Assembly: GCA_030704615.1 (NCBI GenBank)
Contig: CM060732.1
Coordinates: forward strand, 68,119,053 to 68,183,052
DNA length: 64,000 nucleotides
Source: Takakia lepidozioides
Taxonomy: Eukaryota > Streptophyta > Takakiopsida > Takakiales > Takakiaceae
Reading direction: 5' to 3'
Shown here: positions 10,571-22,853 of the stretch, piece after piece
Layout: each line of letters begins with the position of its first letter
Numbering within the stretch: position 1 is the first letter of the stretch
Position numbers and translations under genes: made by a program
Notes under the pieces: generated by a model
Databases searched by the model: none
What the model was told of the DNA's origin: nothing
Seen by the model: the letters and a program-made list of their open reading frames with translations, nothing else

Positions 10571-11589
10571 AAACCCAGAGCCAAAAGTAAAAACTGTTGC
10601 TTCCAAGTTCTCCTGACATGTAGTTCCATAAGCTCCCCTCTAATGAGTCTGCTGGGGTCCTGCTTGGATGTGATGTCCACCCCGTCTGAATTCACTTGTA
10701 ATAGTGGTAATAGTGAAGCAATAGAGGCTTGAAACCTGCAGCTTTGAGCCTAATGGTTGTTGCGAGGGCTCTTGCCACGAGCCCTTGGGGGGGAAGGGCT
10801 TGTAACCTATGAAGAAAAATTGTAAGCCGGAAGAGGGCCTCGGTTTTGCAGTGGCACGCATGCGAACCCTGCACCTAGGATGTGAGATGGAGTTGTGCCT
10901 CTGGCGCCAAGCATTGCGTGGAGAAAAGATGTGAGATGCGAAGTATGTACTGCCTGTTTGACCCACACTAACAGTAGCCATATCCTTGATTTTTAACACG
11001 CTAGAGGCATACGACCAACGTGCACAGCAAAAAACAAATGGGGTTCACGCAAGGCGGTGGATGAGAAAGAGAGATGCGTGCCGCCTCAAGAGCTGCAGGC
11101 CCTCCGCCATACTTAGAATACCGCACAGCTCGCATCGTCTTGGCCATCACCTCTCAGCTTTCCAGCTTTCCGCTCGTTGGAAGACGAATCCAATAAAAGG
11201 TAGGGTAAGGGCCCCCCGCAAATCCCGCCACGTGTCCCTTCTTTTAGCGCCCAGACTTCTTTAAGGCTTCTTCCCCCACTGCGGCATCTTCTTTGCTTCC
11301 CGCTTCCTTTGGTACCATAGGGAAGGCTGATCCGGCACTAAATAATTTGCATAATAATTAAGTGAAAATTTAGGAAAAACTGCCGAAATCCCAGAAACTT
11401 TATAAAAAAATGCCTAAAATCTCAAACAAACTCCAAATATCAAATCTCCAAATGCGTGTTTCAAGGCATAAAGCTCTAGGAAAATATTTTCCTTAGCTCG
11501 GAGAAATCCTAGAATAATTGGCTGAACAATCACTGCATTTGATGATTGACAAGATGCTCTCTCATGGCTCTTAACAACCCACATACCAT

Positions 11590-11675
11590 ACCACACCCAT
11601 CGGTAGCAAGATTTGACCCCAGAATCATCTGGGTGGCACTAAGTGCACTTAACCATCTGAGCTATTGACTGTTGG
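11590..11675 (-). mobile_element. tRNA-derived SINE head, reverse orientation
   Basis: On the minus strand TAGCTCAGATGG (11664-11653) fits a pol III A box and GGTCAAATCTT (11618-11608) a B box, about 34 bases apart. Intervening blocks AAGTGCACT and GATGATTCTGGG match the element at 55.62 kb. It lacks an acceptor stem and ordinary tRNA folding, so I call it a SINE head rather than a tRNA gene. Confidence 0.65.
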
Positions 11676-12495
11676 TACATAATTCTCTTACCACACTAGG
11701 GCTTCGCGTTGCTCCGCACTACTAGCGACGAATTGTGAGAACTACGTTCAATTTTTCACAAAAAAGGGGTGGGTCATCCCCACAGTGTTAAATGCAGAGA
11801 TCCCGTGTTTTTTTTTTTGGAAGAATGGCAATGTTCAATTTTCACAAGCCACATCAACCAATAACAACATACCCAAATACCATTACATTCACTATATGAA
11901 CTTTCAAGCATCCACCATGGGATTGGATCTTGGTGGGTTAAGGCTAGCTTTTGACAATATTTGTGCAAGTTCGTCAAGGGATCCATCCAAAGCCACACCA
12001 CGAGAAACAAACAAACATGTCTAAATTTAATATGTTGAACAAACTTGTGCACAGGGCTGCCCCTCTCATCAAGCTCATTAAAATTCGTATTCACTTCCAT
12101 CTTCAAGCTTTGGAGAAGCTCCACCACCCAAACCCAGAATTAGGACAGCACTCTGATTTCCATCCACTGTCGCCAGAATCAGTAAAAAATCATCCCTCCA
12201 GTCAAGTGCAATTGCGGGCTGACTTCCCACCTATGCCGAGTAGACCCCACTGTCAGGAAATGGTGGATGGTCTGAGATCAATGAATGAAGCAAGACAATT
12301 GCATCTTGCACTCAACAGTACATGATGGTCAGCACTCTCAGGAAATGGTGGATGGTATGAGTAGCTACACAAATCAATGAATGAAGCAAGACACTAGCAT
12401 CTTTCCAAGAAAACATCCTTTCACCAGTAATCACCACAAGAACAAATCCCATCTTCAAAGTGGTGGAAAGTAGTAGCATCCCATACAACAATTGA
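11676..12495. other. No gene recognised
   Basis: Short open frames only. The phrase CTCAGGAAATGGTGGATGGT occurs at ~12254 and ~12338, together with AATGAATGAAGCAAGACA, an imperfect ~85-bp tandem duplication. Confidence 0.5.
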
Positions 12496-12499
12496 TGTG

Positions 12500-13030
12500 A
12501 AGATGCTTTGTGAGGCAGACAGACTGAAAGAGGCTTTACAAACTTTAAACCAAGGAGGCGTTTCAGCAGATGCATATACGTTTGTCTGTCTTGCATAAAT
12601 GCATCAAGATGAAAGGCCTTGAAGCTGGAAAGTAGGTGCACACTCACATTATCCAAAGTGGATTCACGCCAAATGTTTTTCTAGTCAACACCCTTGTCAA
12701 CATATATGTTAAGTGCGGGAGCATCATGGATGATCACCAAGTGTTCAATAGAATGCCTCAACGATCTTTGATCACGTGGAATATAATGTTGGGAGGATTC
12801 ACCAAGCATGGGTGGTCAAATCCTCCATGGGTCGTGCCACAAGGTCAAGGCCAATGTGGTGAGGGCACATTCTTCTTCGACCTATTTTAGCCTGTTTTGC
12901 CCTCTCATCAGACTCGACCCTGAGATGCATACTGAATTGTCAAAGACAATGTGGTGAGGGCACCTTGATGTGGTGAGCAAATGATGCGCGAAGGGGTGAA
13001 ACCAAACCACATCACGTTCATTTGTGTTTG
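12500..13030 (+). pseudogene. PPR protein remnant
   Basis: Blocks in order: [14 protein letters not shown], then after a stop and frame change THIIQSGFTPNVFLVNTLVN with IYVKCGSIMDDHQVFNRMPQ and ITWNIMLGGFTKHGW, then a break, then MREGVKPNHITFICV. This is the P-L-S type of plant PPR repeat. Frame shifts and missing repeats make it a decayed copy. Functional relatives bind organelle RNA. Confidence 0.88.
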
Positions 13031-14431
13031 CAATGCGAATGCCTAGCTAAAATCACTTCTTTGTGGATTGCTAAACACTTCCCGAGACAAGCACTAATAT
13101 TGGTGTTTTGTTGCGCAAGATATAAATGTAAAGTCTCAATGGCAGCTTGAACCTCACAAAATAATTCTACGAGTTGTGGTGGCAAAACTGTTTCTTCATC
13201 AGCTTGTTCTTCAACGGTCTCCTCTGCAGGAGTCACTATGTCCCAAATCTCGTCATCAGTAGGTCAAAAGACATGTTGAGATCAAATTGTGTTTCGAATT
13301 CAACAAACTTCAATGCATCCATGGTTGGAACCTCATTATTAGGAATGACGGAGAGCTCCGCAAATTGCTGCAACATTATATCCATTTCCTGAAGTTCACC
13401 ATGAGCATCAAGCCCCTGTGAGTTGCCACCATCTAGATTTGGCAAGCTGTAAAGACCACAATATCGATAGCAATGTCTAATGACATCAGAACTTATGTGA
13501 GCATGTCATACTTTTTCAACCACAAGTACAGCTTGATATACATCAACTTCAGTGTTCTTGTTTTTCATCAAACAATCAATCTCATGACTGATATTAAATA
13601 GTTTTCTGTAATGCGCCTTAAAGGCCCTGATGATCCCAATGTCTATAGGTTGTCACATGGTTGCCATATTGGGAGGAAGCATGACAATGGTGGTGGTACG
13701 TAACTAGTCTGCAGCGAGATTAACCACCTTATGACCAAAGAAATTGTCTAAGAGCATAAGTACCTTTTCTTTCCCAGCAATGCGCATCCGTCTTTCAAAA
13801 TCCAGCAAGAACTTCTCAAATAGCAATACCGTCAGAATGCCCAAGTTGGAAGGACGTGTGATATTCCTGCGTGTGAATGCATGGGGCCGTAGTGATTTAT
13901 TGATAATCATAGGTGACAACTTCATAATACCATCGGCATTTGCAGCAACTCTACAATTATGCGCTACTTATGTTGTTTCTTCCCACTTAGCCTCCTAGTT
14001 GCCAAAGTTTTGTTGGGCTCAAGCCTATGCCATGTCTCATCCATGTGGAACACATAAGCCGGGGCGTACGTGGATACTTGTTGACATATTGCTGTCATTT
14101 GAGCTTTAGCCTCCAGGGAAGCACTTGCAGAAGCTGTCTCTCCATGTCGTGTGTAGCCTCTAATGTCAAATCTCTTTTTGAATCCATGTACCCATCCATG
14201 AGAGAGAGTTCTCTCACTGTTGACTATTCTAGGTTCTTTCTTATAAAATCGCTTTGCAACTACACATATCACATCATCTGTAATTGTGGCAGTACAGTCT
14301 TGCATGAGACACAACCAGAAGAACGGGGCTTCTTGTACACGTGGACACATAGACTTTATTACTCTCTCGGACTGGGACTTAACTAGACCAAATACTCGTT
14401 TTTTTCTTTTCAAGTTTCTACTAATGGTCAT
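13018..14431 (-). pseudogene. Pogo/Tigger-type DDE transposase remnant
   Basis: Minus-strand pieces in order: a CENP-B-like region (HGWVHGFKKRFDIRGYTRHGE) and the first catalytic Asp in FHMDETWHRLEPNKTLATR (13964-14431); then LLFEKFLLDFERR and VLMLLDNFFGHK, the second Asp, at 13704-13925. The third catalytic position region around 13.62 kb reads as QPIDIG/RAFKAHYRK-like with breaks. The C-terminal segments lie at 13018-13445. At least three frame breaks and stops make it inactive. No terminal inverted repeats or TA duplication could be assigned. Confidence 0.85.
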
Positions 14432-15480
14432 CTTGATTCTCAGAAACTACACAGCCGAACCTCTGGGAAGCCCACACACTCACTGCCTTATTACTAATCT
14501 TCTTAGTCTCTGTACTTTACTCAAGATAATAAAATATTATCTCTTTCTTCTGCTGGTTGTTCAACTGAACACATTTTCACGACATAATCATTCTCATTAC
14601 AAGCGGCGCCATCGTGTAAATCAAACAAAGATTCGGGGGTTCAATTCATTGAGTCGACATTGTTGAGCTTTAGGTGTATTTAATATTAAACATTGGTTTA
14701 AATATTTGCATGCTATTTTATCTTATTGATAATGAAGATTGTGCATATCTTAACAAATATGAAATCGAATAAATGATATAGGGATTATTTTTCAAACAAA
14801 ATGAATAAATATTTAATTGAAAACATATATATTACCTCTCTTGTTGTGTTGAAGCTGCCTTGTGAGCGTCTTGTGTATTGCAGTCAAGCGTAGCACCGCA
14901 TTAGCGTCTGGTGCATGAGTTAAAATAATCGAGCTCTGCGTTGTTGTGAGAATACTTGATCCTGTGGTTGTGCACACAAATTTTTGACAATAGCATTGGC
15001 AGGTCTCATGGTTCCAAAGAAATCATCAATTGCTGATAGATAGAATAGAATTTAGGGTAAAATGACATAACTTGGCTATCTTTAGATTTGTCCCCATCAG
15101 CAACCAACAATTCGTAATGACTTTTGTTTATAGGACCAATCACAGCGTGAACGACCACAACAAACACTCCAATTTTGAATGAGAGATATTCAAATAATAT
15201 CTTGATGGATGAAGTGAGGGGTAATCGAAAATTTAATAGGAATTTCCTCGATCTTTGCTGCGGAAGTTTCAATCTTGATGACATGAGGTGAGTCGAACTT
15301 TGATTTCTTGCCCAATAGAAAATTGGAAATCTTGACATAGTTTCCAAGACAAAGGATATTCCCATTTTGTAGAATTAAGAAAGTTTTGTTTATTTTTCAA
15401 TGATAAATTAATATTACACATTTGTAGTTTGAAATACAATGTTACAAACGTGAAGTTCTTAACCCTAAAGGACGAGCCCG
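14432..15480. other. AT-rich flank of the pogo remnant
   Basis: May contain the 5' part of the transposon. A 119-codon open frame on the minus strand (15006-15365) shows no family I recognise. Confidence 0.4.
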
Positions 15481-15486
15481 TTTTTA

Positions 15487-15518
15487 GTGGGCCCATTGCA
15501 TATATATATAGGGCCCAC
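15487..15518. repeat. Perfect 8-bp inverted repeat around an AT core
   Basis: GTGGGCCC (15487-15494) and GGGCCCAC (15511-15518) enclose a 16-base AT-rich loop with (TA)5. It lies immediately before the dispersed repeat at 15530. Confidence 0.8.
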
Positions 15519-15529
15519 CGCTGAAGAGG

Positions 15530-15577
15530 CAGTAGCCGGAAGTGGCTCTTAGTTACGCTGGAGTCTTCTCTCTCTAC
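15530..15577. repeat. Dispersed repeat shared with 4.10 kb
   Basis: Second copy of the AAGTGGCTCTTAGTTACGC element, shorter than the 4101-4165 copy by two internal gaps. Confidence 0.7.
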
Positions 15578-17349
15578 CAATATTGTATCCCTATTGAATA
15601 TATCATCTTGATTATCTTAAATAGTGCTTTACCAATTAAGATAACTAGATTTATCAATCCACTGACCATCATTAGTCTTGCCTAGTATATCATTGGTTAT
15701 CTCAATGTATGGTCAATATAAGCACCACCCACCACTTGGAATGAAGTACTAAGTCAACCACCATCCATCTTTAGCACCACTAAGTTAATATCATGGTCTA
15801 AAACCGTTATATCCAATGGTGAAGATAGAGGTACCTAATAAATTGCTGAAAGTTGACAATTTTTAGTTCTTCTACTAAGTTGTGTTGTCATCATCTCATC
15901 TACGCTTTCAAACCGTTTGTGGAGATGAACTCGTGAACTTGGTTGAACTCGGTGAGCTCAGTGAACAGAAGTTATTTGTTTTCTCTTTAATGTGCTTGTA
16001 GTTCCTGTTGCGATCAAGAGAGTTGCAATGAGCAAGGTGAACAAAGGCTCTTTGTTTTCTCTTCATGTGCTTGGAGTTCCTATTGCGACTTCGTGTGCTT
16101 ATAGTTCTTGTTGCGATAAAGATGACATTGTATCAATCTCCCTCCAAGAAGGCCAAAGTAAATTTGATTTTGTCTATCGATGATATTTCTACTGTGAGGG
16201 ACTATGGCTTCAATATTGTCTAAAGTATGTTTTACCAAACAATTTATTATTTAATGTATAGGCGGATTATTTATTTTTGGTGACAATTTTGATGTATCGG
16301 CGGAGATTTGAACCCATAACCTCCTAAAGTCTAAAATGAACTACCTATTTCAAATCCAAAAAACATTTTAGCTTTGACGCGGATCCACAACCTCTAATCT
16401 AACTTGTAGACCTTATCCAATGCGAAGACCTTGCCCTAGGCATGGCCCAATAAAGCAAAGATTTTTGGGCCGGTTTAATATTATTGGTAGATGCCCCCAG
16501 GCGGTAGCCATGTTGGTGAAGCAGACAACACTGACGTGCCTCCCAAATCTGCTCCCCGGAGTGTGTGTCATGTGGTCTATGCAACCGTGCGTTGGGGGCA
16601 ACAGCCAACTCAAAATTGTGACTATAAAACTACTCACAGTGGGGTGTGGGCCTTCAACAATGTTTGGCGGTTTGTAGGAGTCGGTACGTTGCAACAGAGC
16701 GTGCTGCCCCACAAGTCTGGCTCTGCCGTCTTTGGAAAGCACTGCATCCAGAAAGGGAACTCAAAATCCTCAAAGCAGCGGGTGGGGCGTAAGTTATCTC
16801 GTGATATTCATGTGTGCTCTATGTAACTTCTGTGTAGGGTAAGGCGGGCCTGCCCAAGGGCATTCCACGAGGAATTGCCCTCGAAAAAACGGCAGAATAC
16901 GCCACACCTGCTTTTAACGTCGTGGATGGTGTGGTTGGTGTGAAGGCAGAAAGTAAGAATAACTTGACAGTTGAAGTCAAGTGTTCAACTTGTGTAAGTC
17001 ACAGTCTACACAACTCCAACACATCCATCACAATCAGATACCCACTTGTGTCCCCTCCCCTTGATATGTGCCAGGCGCCCATGGTATGATGCCATCATGG
17101 GTGCTTGCCACCATGCCCCCCCTAAGCCCATGGGATAGCCATGTCAACGGTTTGTGAGGTTCAGAGTCTCTACATTACCTCTATAATGGTAATTAATGGC
17201 CATAGGGCTTTATGGCGGATAAAGGACAAAAGTGAAGGTAATGGCTGAAAACACGGTGTACCGGCCTGTGACGTGGGCGTCGCCAGTTGTGCACCGGCGG
17301 CCGCTTCGGTGCTTCGGCAAATTCCTTGGTAAGTCCCGGCAGGCAGAGC
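15578..17349. other. No gene recognised; short imperfect tandem repeats
   Basis: At 15974-16118 a ~40-bp unit containing TTGTTTTCTCTT, TGTGCTTG and AGTTCCTNTTGCGA is present two and a half times. The rest has only short, unrecognised open frames. A B-box-like stretch near 16300 lacks a partner A box. Confidence 0.5.
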
Positions 17350-17948
17350 GTAGGCAGCGTAGGGCCGTGGGACAGTATAAAGGCAGCCGCCAAGGCGGGC
17401 TTTTGTCTTCCGCCATAGCTGTGTCTGGGGCGTGTTCGCCGGAGCTTTTGCTCTCTCTTTGCAATCGACTGGCCAGCCCTCGCTTGCCTTGTGTTCTTGT
17501 GCGCTTTCGGGGTTGTTAGAGTTGACTAAAGGTGTGTCACGCTTTCCGCGTCATTGTGGCTCTTGTTCTCACAACTTCTTAGAGGTGAGTGATTTCCTGG
17601 GGTTTTGCAAACTGTCGGTTTGGTTTGCGTTGTCGGTGGTGTGATTGCTGTGATTGCTGACTGTTCATCACGTAATCCTCTGACTGTATTTCTGTGTTGT
17701 ACATTCTGCTGGTGAGGCATGCCTGTAACCTATGACTGCCATGATAGCTAATTTCTGCTACAGCTGCTATTTCATCACCAGCGAATTGCCTATTTTCTGA
17801 GCAATTGTCGTTTTTTTTCAGATCAGAACTTGCTATGTTGCGTTACCATTCACAAGACTAGAAGCTTGCGTTTATTACGCGCACATGAGTAGACGGGACT
17901 TGGACATTGACACTAGAGCAGTCACTGGAGACTGCTTAAGGTGATATC
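17350..17948 (+). repeat. Copia-type solo LTR upstream of threonine aldolase
   Basis: Shares ordered blocks over ~450 bp with 24908-25361, where the same text follows a copia RNase H end: GCTTGCCTTGTGTTCTT, AAAGGTGTGTCACGCTTTCC, GATTGCTGAC...CATCACG, and ACAAGACTAG...TTGACATTGACACTA. A TATA-type box GTATAAAGG sits at 17375-17383, at the same distance from the first shared block as CTTATAAAGG in the other copy. No internal retroelement sequence is attached. Its start is uncertain because the upstream halves of the two copies differ. Confidence 0.72.
17375..17383 (+). promoter_or_regulatory. TATA-type box inside the LTR
   Basis: GTATAAAGG, about 800 bp upstream of the threonine aldolase ATG. 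A transcript starting ~30 bp downstream would have a leader of about 770 bases unless it is spliced. Promoter use is inference only. Confidence 0.45.
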
Positions 17949-18179
17949 GAAGTGACTTGTTTTAATCCGCTGCAAGCTTGAGGAAGCATCTAGTTTTCAG
18001 TCTGCTCCGGAGATTTCTGCTTTACTCCAATTCGATAATCCCGAAGAATTGAAGTAGCTTCTGAAAATTCACGAACAGATTTTCTGACGCTCAAGATTGA
18101 GACGGAGCGTAACACGAGAGGGATTGAGCAATCACAAGAGAGAGACATAGGTAGCAACAGAATTTTTGGTCAGGTTTAC

Positions 18180-21100
18180 ATGGAGCCGGACGAGAATGGG
18201 ATGATGATGGCGCAGCATGCATCGCCACTCATGATTGGGTCCGGCCCTGGCTCAATTGATACAGAGGCAAGCCCTGCAGAAGCAGCCCTAACAGGGCGGG
18301 TTGTTGACCTTCGGTCGGACACTGTAACCAAACCAACAGCTGCTATGCGCGCAGCCATGGCGAGCGCAGAGGTTGATGACGATTTGTTGGGCGTGGATCC
18401 AACGGTATTGAAGCTGCAGGAAGATATGGCCAAAGTTTTTGGCAAGGAAGCTGGTCTATTTGTGCCCTCTGGTACCATGGGGAACCTCATCGCTGTTTTG
18501 GTTCATTGCGAGGTCTGTATTCAAGTGTCTTTGGCAACTTAATACTACCTCAATTCGAGGTCCGGTGATTTGTTAGGATTAACCGACAACTCAAGTAAAA
18601 ATCTGTAGCACTTTGTGAAAGTGAAAAAGTTTTCTGAGGGTGAGATGCATGCATGTCCCAGCGGCAACTAATTCACTGGCAGATTTCCACTTAGAGTCAA
18701 GGTCTGCATTCAGAGCTTTGAGATCAAAGTCTTCTCAACTAATTGGGATTTCCTTTGTTGGGTCAATCAGTGTTTTGGTATGTGCATTTGATTCGTGGTG
18801 TCAGTCTATTGAAAAAAGTGAAATCTTGGATTGATATATATTGAATATTACTGTATGAAATGCCATTTCGATAGGAGCATATAGGAGTGTGCACAACAAT
18901 GTTGCTTACACGCTCTGCACAGATGCCTGACCCCAGAGTAGCCTGATGCACCAGGCCATCTAAAGTCTACTAGTTGTTATTCAGGTTCGAGGGAGCGAGG
19001 CGATTATAGGGTCAGAGAGCCATATTCATGTGTACGAGCAGGGTGGAATCTCAACCCTTGGTGGCGTGCATCCAAAGACGGTTCCTAACCGAGCCGATGG
19101 GACCATGGACTTGCGGAAAGTGGAGGCTGCTATCAGACCCCCAAATGATGACCACTACCCAAACACCCGCCTCATTTGCATCGAGAACACCCACGCAAGG
19201 TAGCCCTAGGTGGTTCAGGGTCTGGAGTTGCTCATGTTTTGTCACTGACTTAGTGGTAAGTGCTTGTGTAAGCTCCACCTGATCACCTTGTCACTGGGTG
19301 TTGGATTAGTCAAGTAAAGACTTTTATGTGAGGTGTGAATGTAAAGGATATGTGATGAAGTTGAAAGAATGTGTGCAGATGTGGAGGAAGATGTGTAACA
19401 GCTGAGTACACAGACAAAATTGGAGAGCTAGCCAAATGGTATGGGTTGAAGGTGCATGTTGATGGCGCCCGCATATTTAACGCCTCCATTGTGAGTCCCG
19501 CACAGACTGGAGTATTTGCCAACTATTGATAAGTTGTTGCATGCCTTTGAGAAGTGGAAAGGTGTCAACTATTTTTTTGTCAAGCTTGGTACAGAGGGAG
19601 CGCAGCTGCATTTAAAGGGATTGGTAGCCACTTTTTAATTATTTCTCAGTGGTTCTCCAGTGAGTTTCTTAAACTGTGTACGCAGGCCATGGGTGTTGCG
19701 CCTGAAAGGTTGGTGCGCGCTGCTGATACTGTCTCGGTAAGCTTTCTTTACTCAAACGAATATGATGTAAGGGAAATAGGTGCATGTCATAGGGTTGAAG
19801 TGATGGCAGTGACAATCACATTTGTCTGCCACAATGAATATGCAAAAGGACAAAAATATTTGTGTGTCTAAAATAATAAGGTATCTTGCCCCAAATTCAG
19901 ATTGTGGGTTTAAGACGGTTCCCTTAAATCTAGAACCAATGGAGGTCATAGTCCCTGTAACAAGCGGTGTCCTAACCCCTATGTAGAGGAGCTCACCATT
20001 ACAGGGAAATAAGCACCTTTGAGGCACTCGTGGTCAGATGGAATCTGCACTGAAATAGGAACCATGGCTTTCCCCAAAAGATTGGGTGATTTCCGCAGTA
20101 CCGACTAGTACACATCCCTGTGACCAGAAAAGCTCTCTTCAAAAGTTTCCTTTTACCTTGTAGACCCATCCTGTTTGTGGTGCAGTATGGGGTTGAGGAA
20201 AACATTGTCTGAGGGCTGGAATTGAAGTTTCACAGCTTTGATGACAGTGCAATGTGGTTGTTGTTGGGGTCCTTGGGAAATCAATTTGAGCCGTACTGAG
20301 TTCGATACAGTTCCGTACAGTTTTCAAACAATGAGCTTTTTGTGGTCTAACTCTGGATGAGTTCAGGTGCATTCAGTGACCACACCTGGCTCCATGATAC
20401 TCTAGTGCACTCATTAGAATTGTCCCATCTTCTATATGTAACCTGCATGTTTCCTCAGTAGGCAACAAAATAAATATACGAGATAAATTGAACCAAACAC
20501 AAGGACCAAGGTTGATATACTTTTGTGTATTTTCAGGTGTGTCTCTCAAAGGGGTTGGCAGCTCCAGCAGGCACGGTGCTTGTCGGCCCTAATGAGTTCA
20601 TCACCAAGGTCTGAACTAATTCTTTTGAGTACAAGACGTGGAAGCCGTTCTAAGTTCTTTTTATTACGACCATTTCAAATGCCTTGTGTTATTGAAAATT
20701 TCTTTTCAGCTTATTGGTGTCATGCCATCCACCTTATAATTTTGTCTTTAGCCCAGTGAAACATTCTGTGACCCTTCTGTCATGGTCCATCCTCACCAGA
20801 GGATGAGGAAATTCTTCCAGCCATCATAATGGAATGTGGGGTCTGAAATGTGGGGTTTGTATGGCAGGCAAGGAGATTGAGAAAAGCACTAGGTGGAGGG
20901 ATGCGGCAGGTAGGCGTATTGGCAGCCCCAGGGTTGATTGCCTTGCATGATATGGTTGGCCGACTCAAAGAGGACCATGTGAACGCACGTCTGCTTGCTG
21001 GTAAGAAATGGCTTTTCACGCGATTTTGAAATTTACCTGGTAGCTTGCTCTCAAAGGACAATTGTTCCCAATGATGTGAATGTTCACGGTGTGCCTCACA

Positions 21101-22853
21101 TGCAATCGAATGTAAAATGCTTTGAGCCTGGTGTAGCGAAGCATGCCAGAGAATGAAGAAAGAAGAAAGAAGAAACTTCACATATTCACAGAAACTTAGA
21201 GCATCTGGGACAAAGGAAGGGAAAAAAAGTCAGAGATTTTATTATGTCCAGGAAAGTCAGAGAGCGTACAGGACAATCAATACAGAAGACATGACTGAAT
21301 AGTTTTAGAATTGCATGAGATGGGGTTTTACTGCCTTGTTGTATTATGTGGATGTGAGATGGGTGTCTACTGCCTTGTTGTGTATGTATGTGTTCCATGT
21401 GCCCATGCTCTTCTTAAGATTCAGCTCGTCTTGAATCATATATGGTGGGTGCAGAGGGGCTGAATGTGATAGAGGGACTGCGAGTGGATGTCGCCAGCAT
21501 AGAAACCAACATTGTAAGCTTCCTCATTGTCTACAGCCTCCAGGTATCCAGGGTAATGTGGAGATGTAAACTAATTGCAGAGCATGCAGGAGGCAAGGTC
21601 AACATGATTACTTTCTTTGTTGTCAGAAGTTAGCTTTAGACAATGTAAGCCTGTTGAGCAGGTCTGACTGTTGTGGCAGGTAAATGTGGAAGTTACAGCT
21701 GACTCGGCACTTGGGGCTGAGGAACTTTGTGAAGCTTTGAAGGAACACGGGGTCCTTGCAATGCCGGTTGGCCGGACCAAGTTTGTACTGCTATCCTAAG
21801 CTTCTAAATCTCCAACATTTTCACTTCCATGCCGTATTTGAGGCAAAATTGGTGTTGCAAGTCAATGGAAAAGATTGTACTCATAAGACGTTGTTTGCCG
21901 TAGCCTTGTGGCCATTGACCCCGCGCCCAGTTTGAGCGGGAACAAAAGGGACAGAACCTACCTCTGTCAGGGGCTGACGTTGGTAGTAAGACTTACCTCC
22001 ATATAAAGAATTAATCCGGGTTTTCCAGATATCCTCTAGAAATCCCTTCACACAAGCATCAATCTGCTGTGTGTGATTTGCCCAAAAACTAGGCCTCAGG
22101 AGGGCCTGGGCTTTTGGCTCAGCCTCGAGACTTTCAAAGTTGGTAAACAGGGGTACAGGCACAATTCCCTTAATAGATTTGAAGAGAGCGTCTCTTTGGT
22201 GAGAGAACCCCGGACAGTGTATCAGAAAATGAATACTGTCTTCAGATTGCCCACACAACGGGCAATTGCACTCTCCCTTTCCTCTCTGCTTCTGTTTGCT
22301 GTTCAAAGGTAGGCTTCCTGCCCTGAGTTTAAATTTCAGTCTAGTGCCGAGAGTGGGTAGACCCTTGAGGTCATAGTCAATGGAAAAGAAACTTACTCTA
22401 TGAGTTGGATGTAGGACTTTTCTGGGGTGAAGCAGGGGAGACTCTTTTGCAGGGTTAGTGGGTCTTCTAAATAGATAGGAGGTTTCTCATACCTTTCTTT
22501 CAGCATTTGTGCCAGTGTAACACACATTATTTCATTCAAGGCACTCCCAACTTTTACAGGAAGTCTCAGCTAGTATCACTAGGCTTATTTGATTAATGGA
22601 ATCCAGGGGCATATGTTTCTCTTTCAGGCTAGACAATAATATTATTGATTCTTGCTTTACCCTGGCTGATTTAGGGGTTTGTGATTTGCATGGTAATACC
22701 TGGTGCTTATGCATTTGTCTTGAAAATTCCAGGATCCGGGTTGTGACTCACTATCAAATAACGGATGATGATATCCGCTATGCCCTCGCTTGCTTCCAGG
22801 TCAGATCTCTTCCTTACCTTCTTGAGTCCAAGTGGGGTTCTAAGGATGAGTGA
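18180..22853 (+). CDS. THA1: L-threonine/L-allo-threonine aldolase, nine exons
   Basis: Complete gene for a 398-residue PLP enzyme that splits threonine or allo-threonine into glycine and acetaldehyde. Exons: 18180-18512, 18985-19199, 19379-19490, 19686-19736, 20537-20608, 20868-21000, 21455-21513, 21680-21780 and 22733-22853; every intron is GT-AG and all phases join. Motifs in order: [46 protein letters not shown], the cofactor Asp (about 211) in [13 protein letters not shown], the cofactor lysine (about 242) in [32 protein letters not shown], and the C-terminus [16 protein letters not shown]. The first ATG (18180) gives a ~40-residue N-terminal extension before the conserved core. Intron 8 carries a LINE insertion. 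No defect is seen. Whether it prefers the L or allo isomer cannot be judged. Confidence 0.95.
21875..22374 (-). mobile_element. 5'-truncated LINE copy in aldolase intron 8
   Basis: A 500-bp insertion flanked by a perfect 15-bp duplication, AGTCAATGGAAAAGA (21860-21874 and 22375-22389). It matches 61.64-62.13 kb closely and encodes the C-terminal Cys/His part of the LINE protein ([19 protein letters not shown]). Truncation at one end plus target duplication is the mark of target-primed reverse transcription. It is antisense to the gene and within the intron, so it is probably spliced out. Confidence 0.95.

Larger units (their letters stand above)
8729..10981 (-). pseudogene. Chloroplast-envelope quinone oxidoreductase-like gene with a frame break
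   Basis: A multi-exon member of the zinc-free medium-chain reductases, closest to plant ceQORH (NADPH-dependent quinone or oxoene reductase). Exons seen: 10418-10274, 10139-10048, 9615-9399 and 9199-8729, all with GT-AG borders and matching phases. They encode PTPKKGEMLVRVEAASVNPVDW, TDVAGKVV...GDKIISN, GSLAEYAVVPADLT, the Rossmann loop LVTAASGGVG, VTATCGARNIE...GADEVLDY and the C-terminus HATGKVVV. The exon 9615-9399 has one base too many, near 9567: both halves are clearly coding but in different frames. A candidate first exon, 10981-10807, reads like a plastid transit peptide (Ser/Arg-rich, few acids). The short exon that should carry the N-terminal Tyr-Gly-Gly motif was not found. It could be a young pseudogene, or a sequencing error in a live gene. 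Confidence 0.85.

Noticed and set aside
10500-10805. Possible second exon of the oxidoreductase with the N-terminal Tyr-Gly-Gly motif
   Set aside because: Read in all three minus-strand frames; no such motif found, and part of the stretch is a dispersed repeat.
16285-16340. tRNA-like B box (GGTTCAAATCTCC on the minus strand)
   Set aside because: No matching A box or acceptor stem at the right distance; not enough for a tRNA or SINE call.
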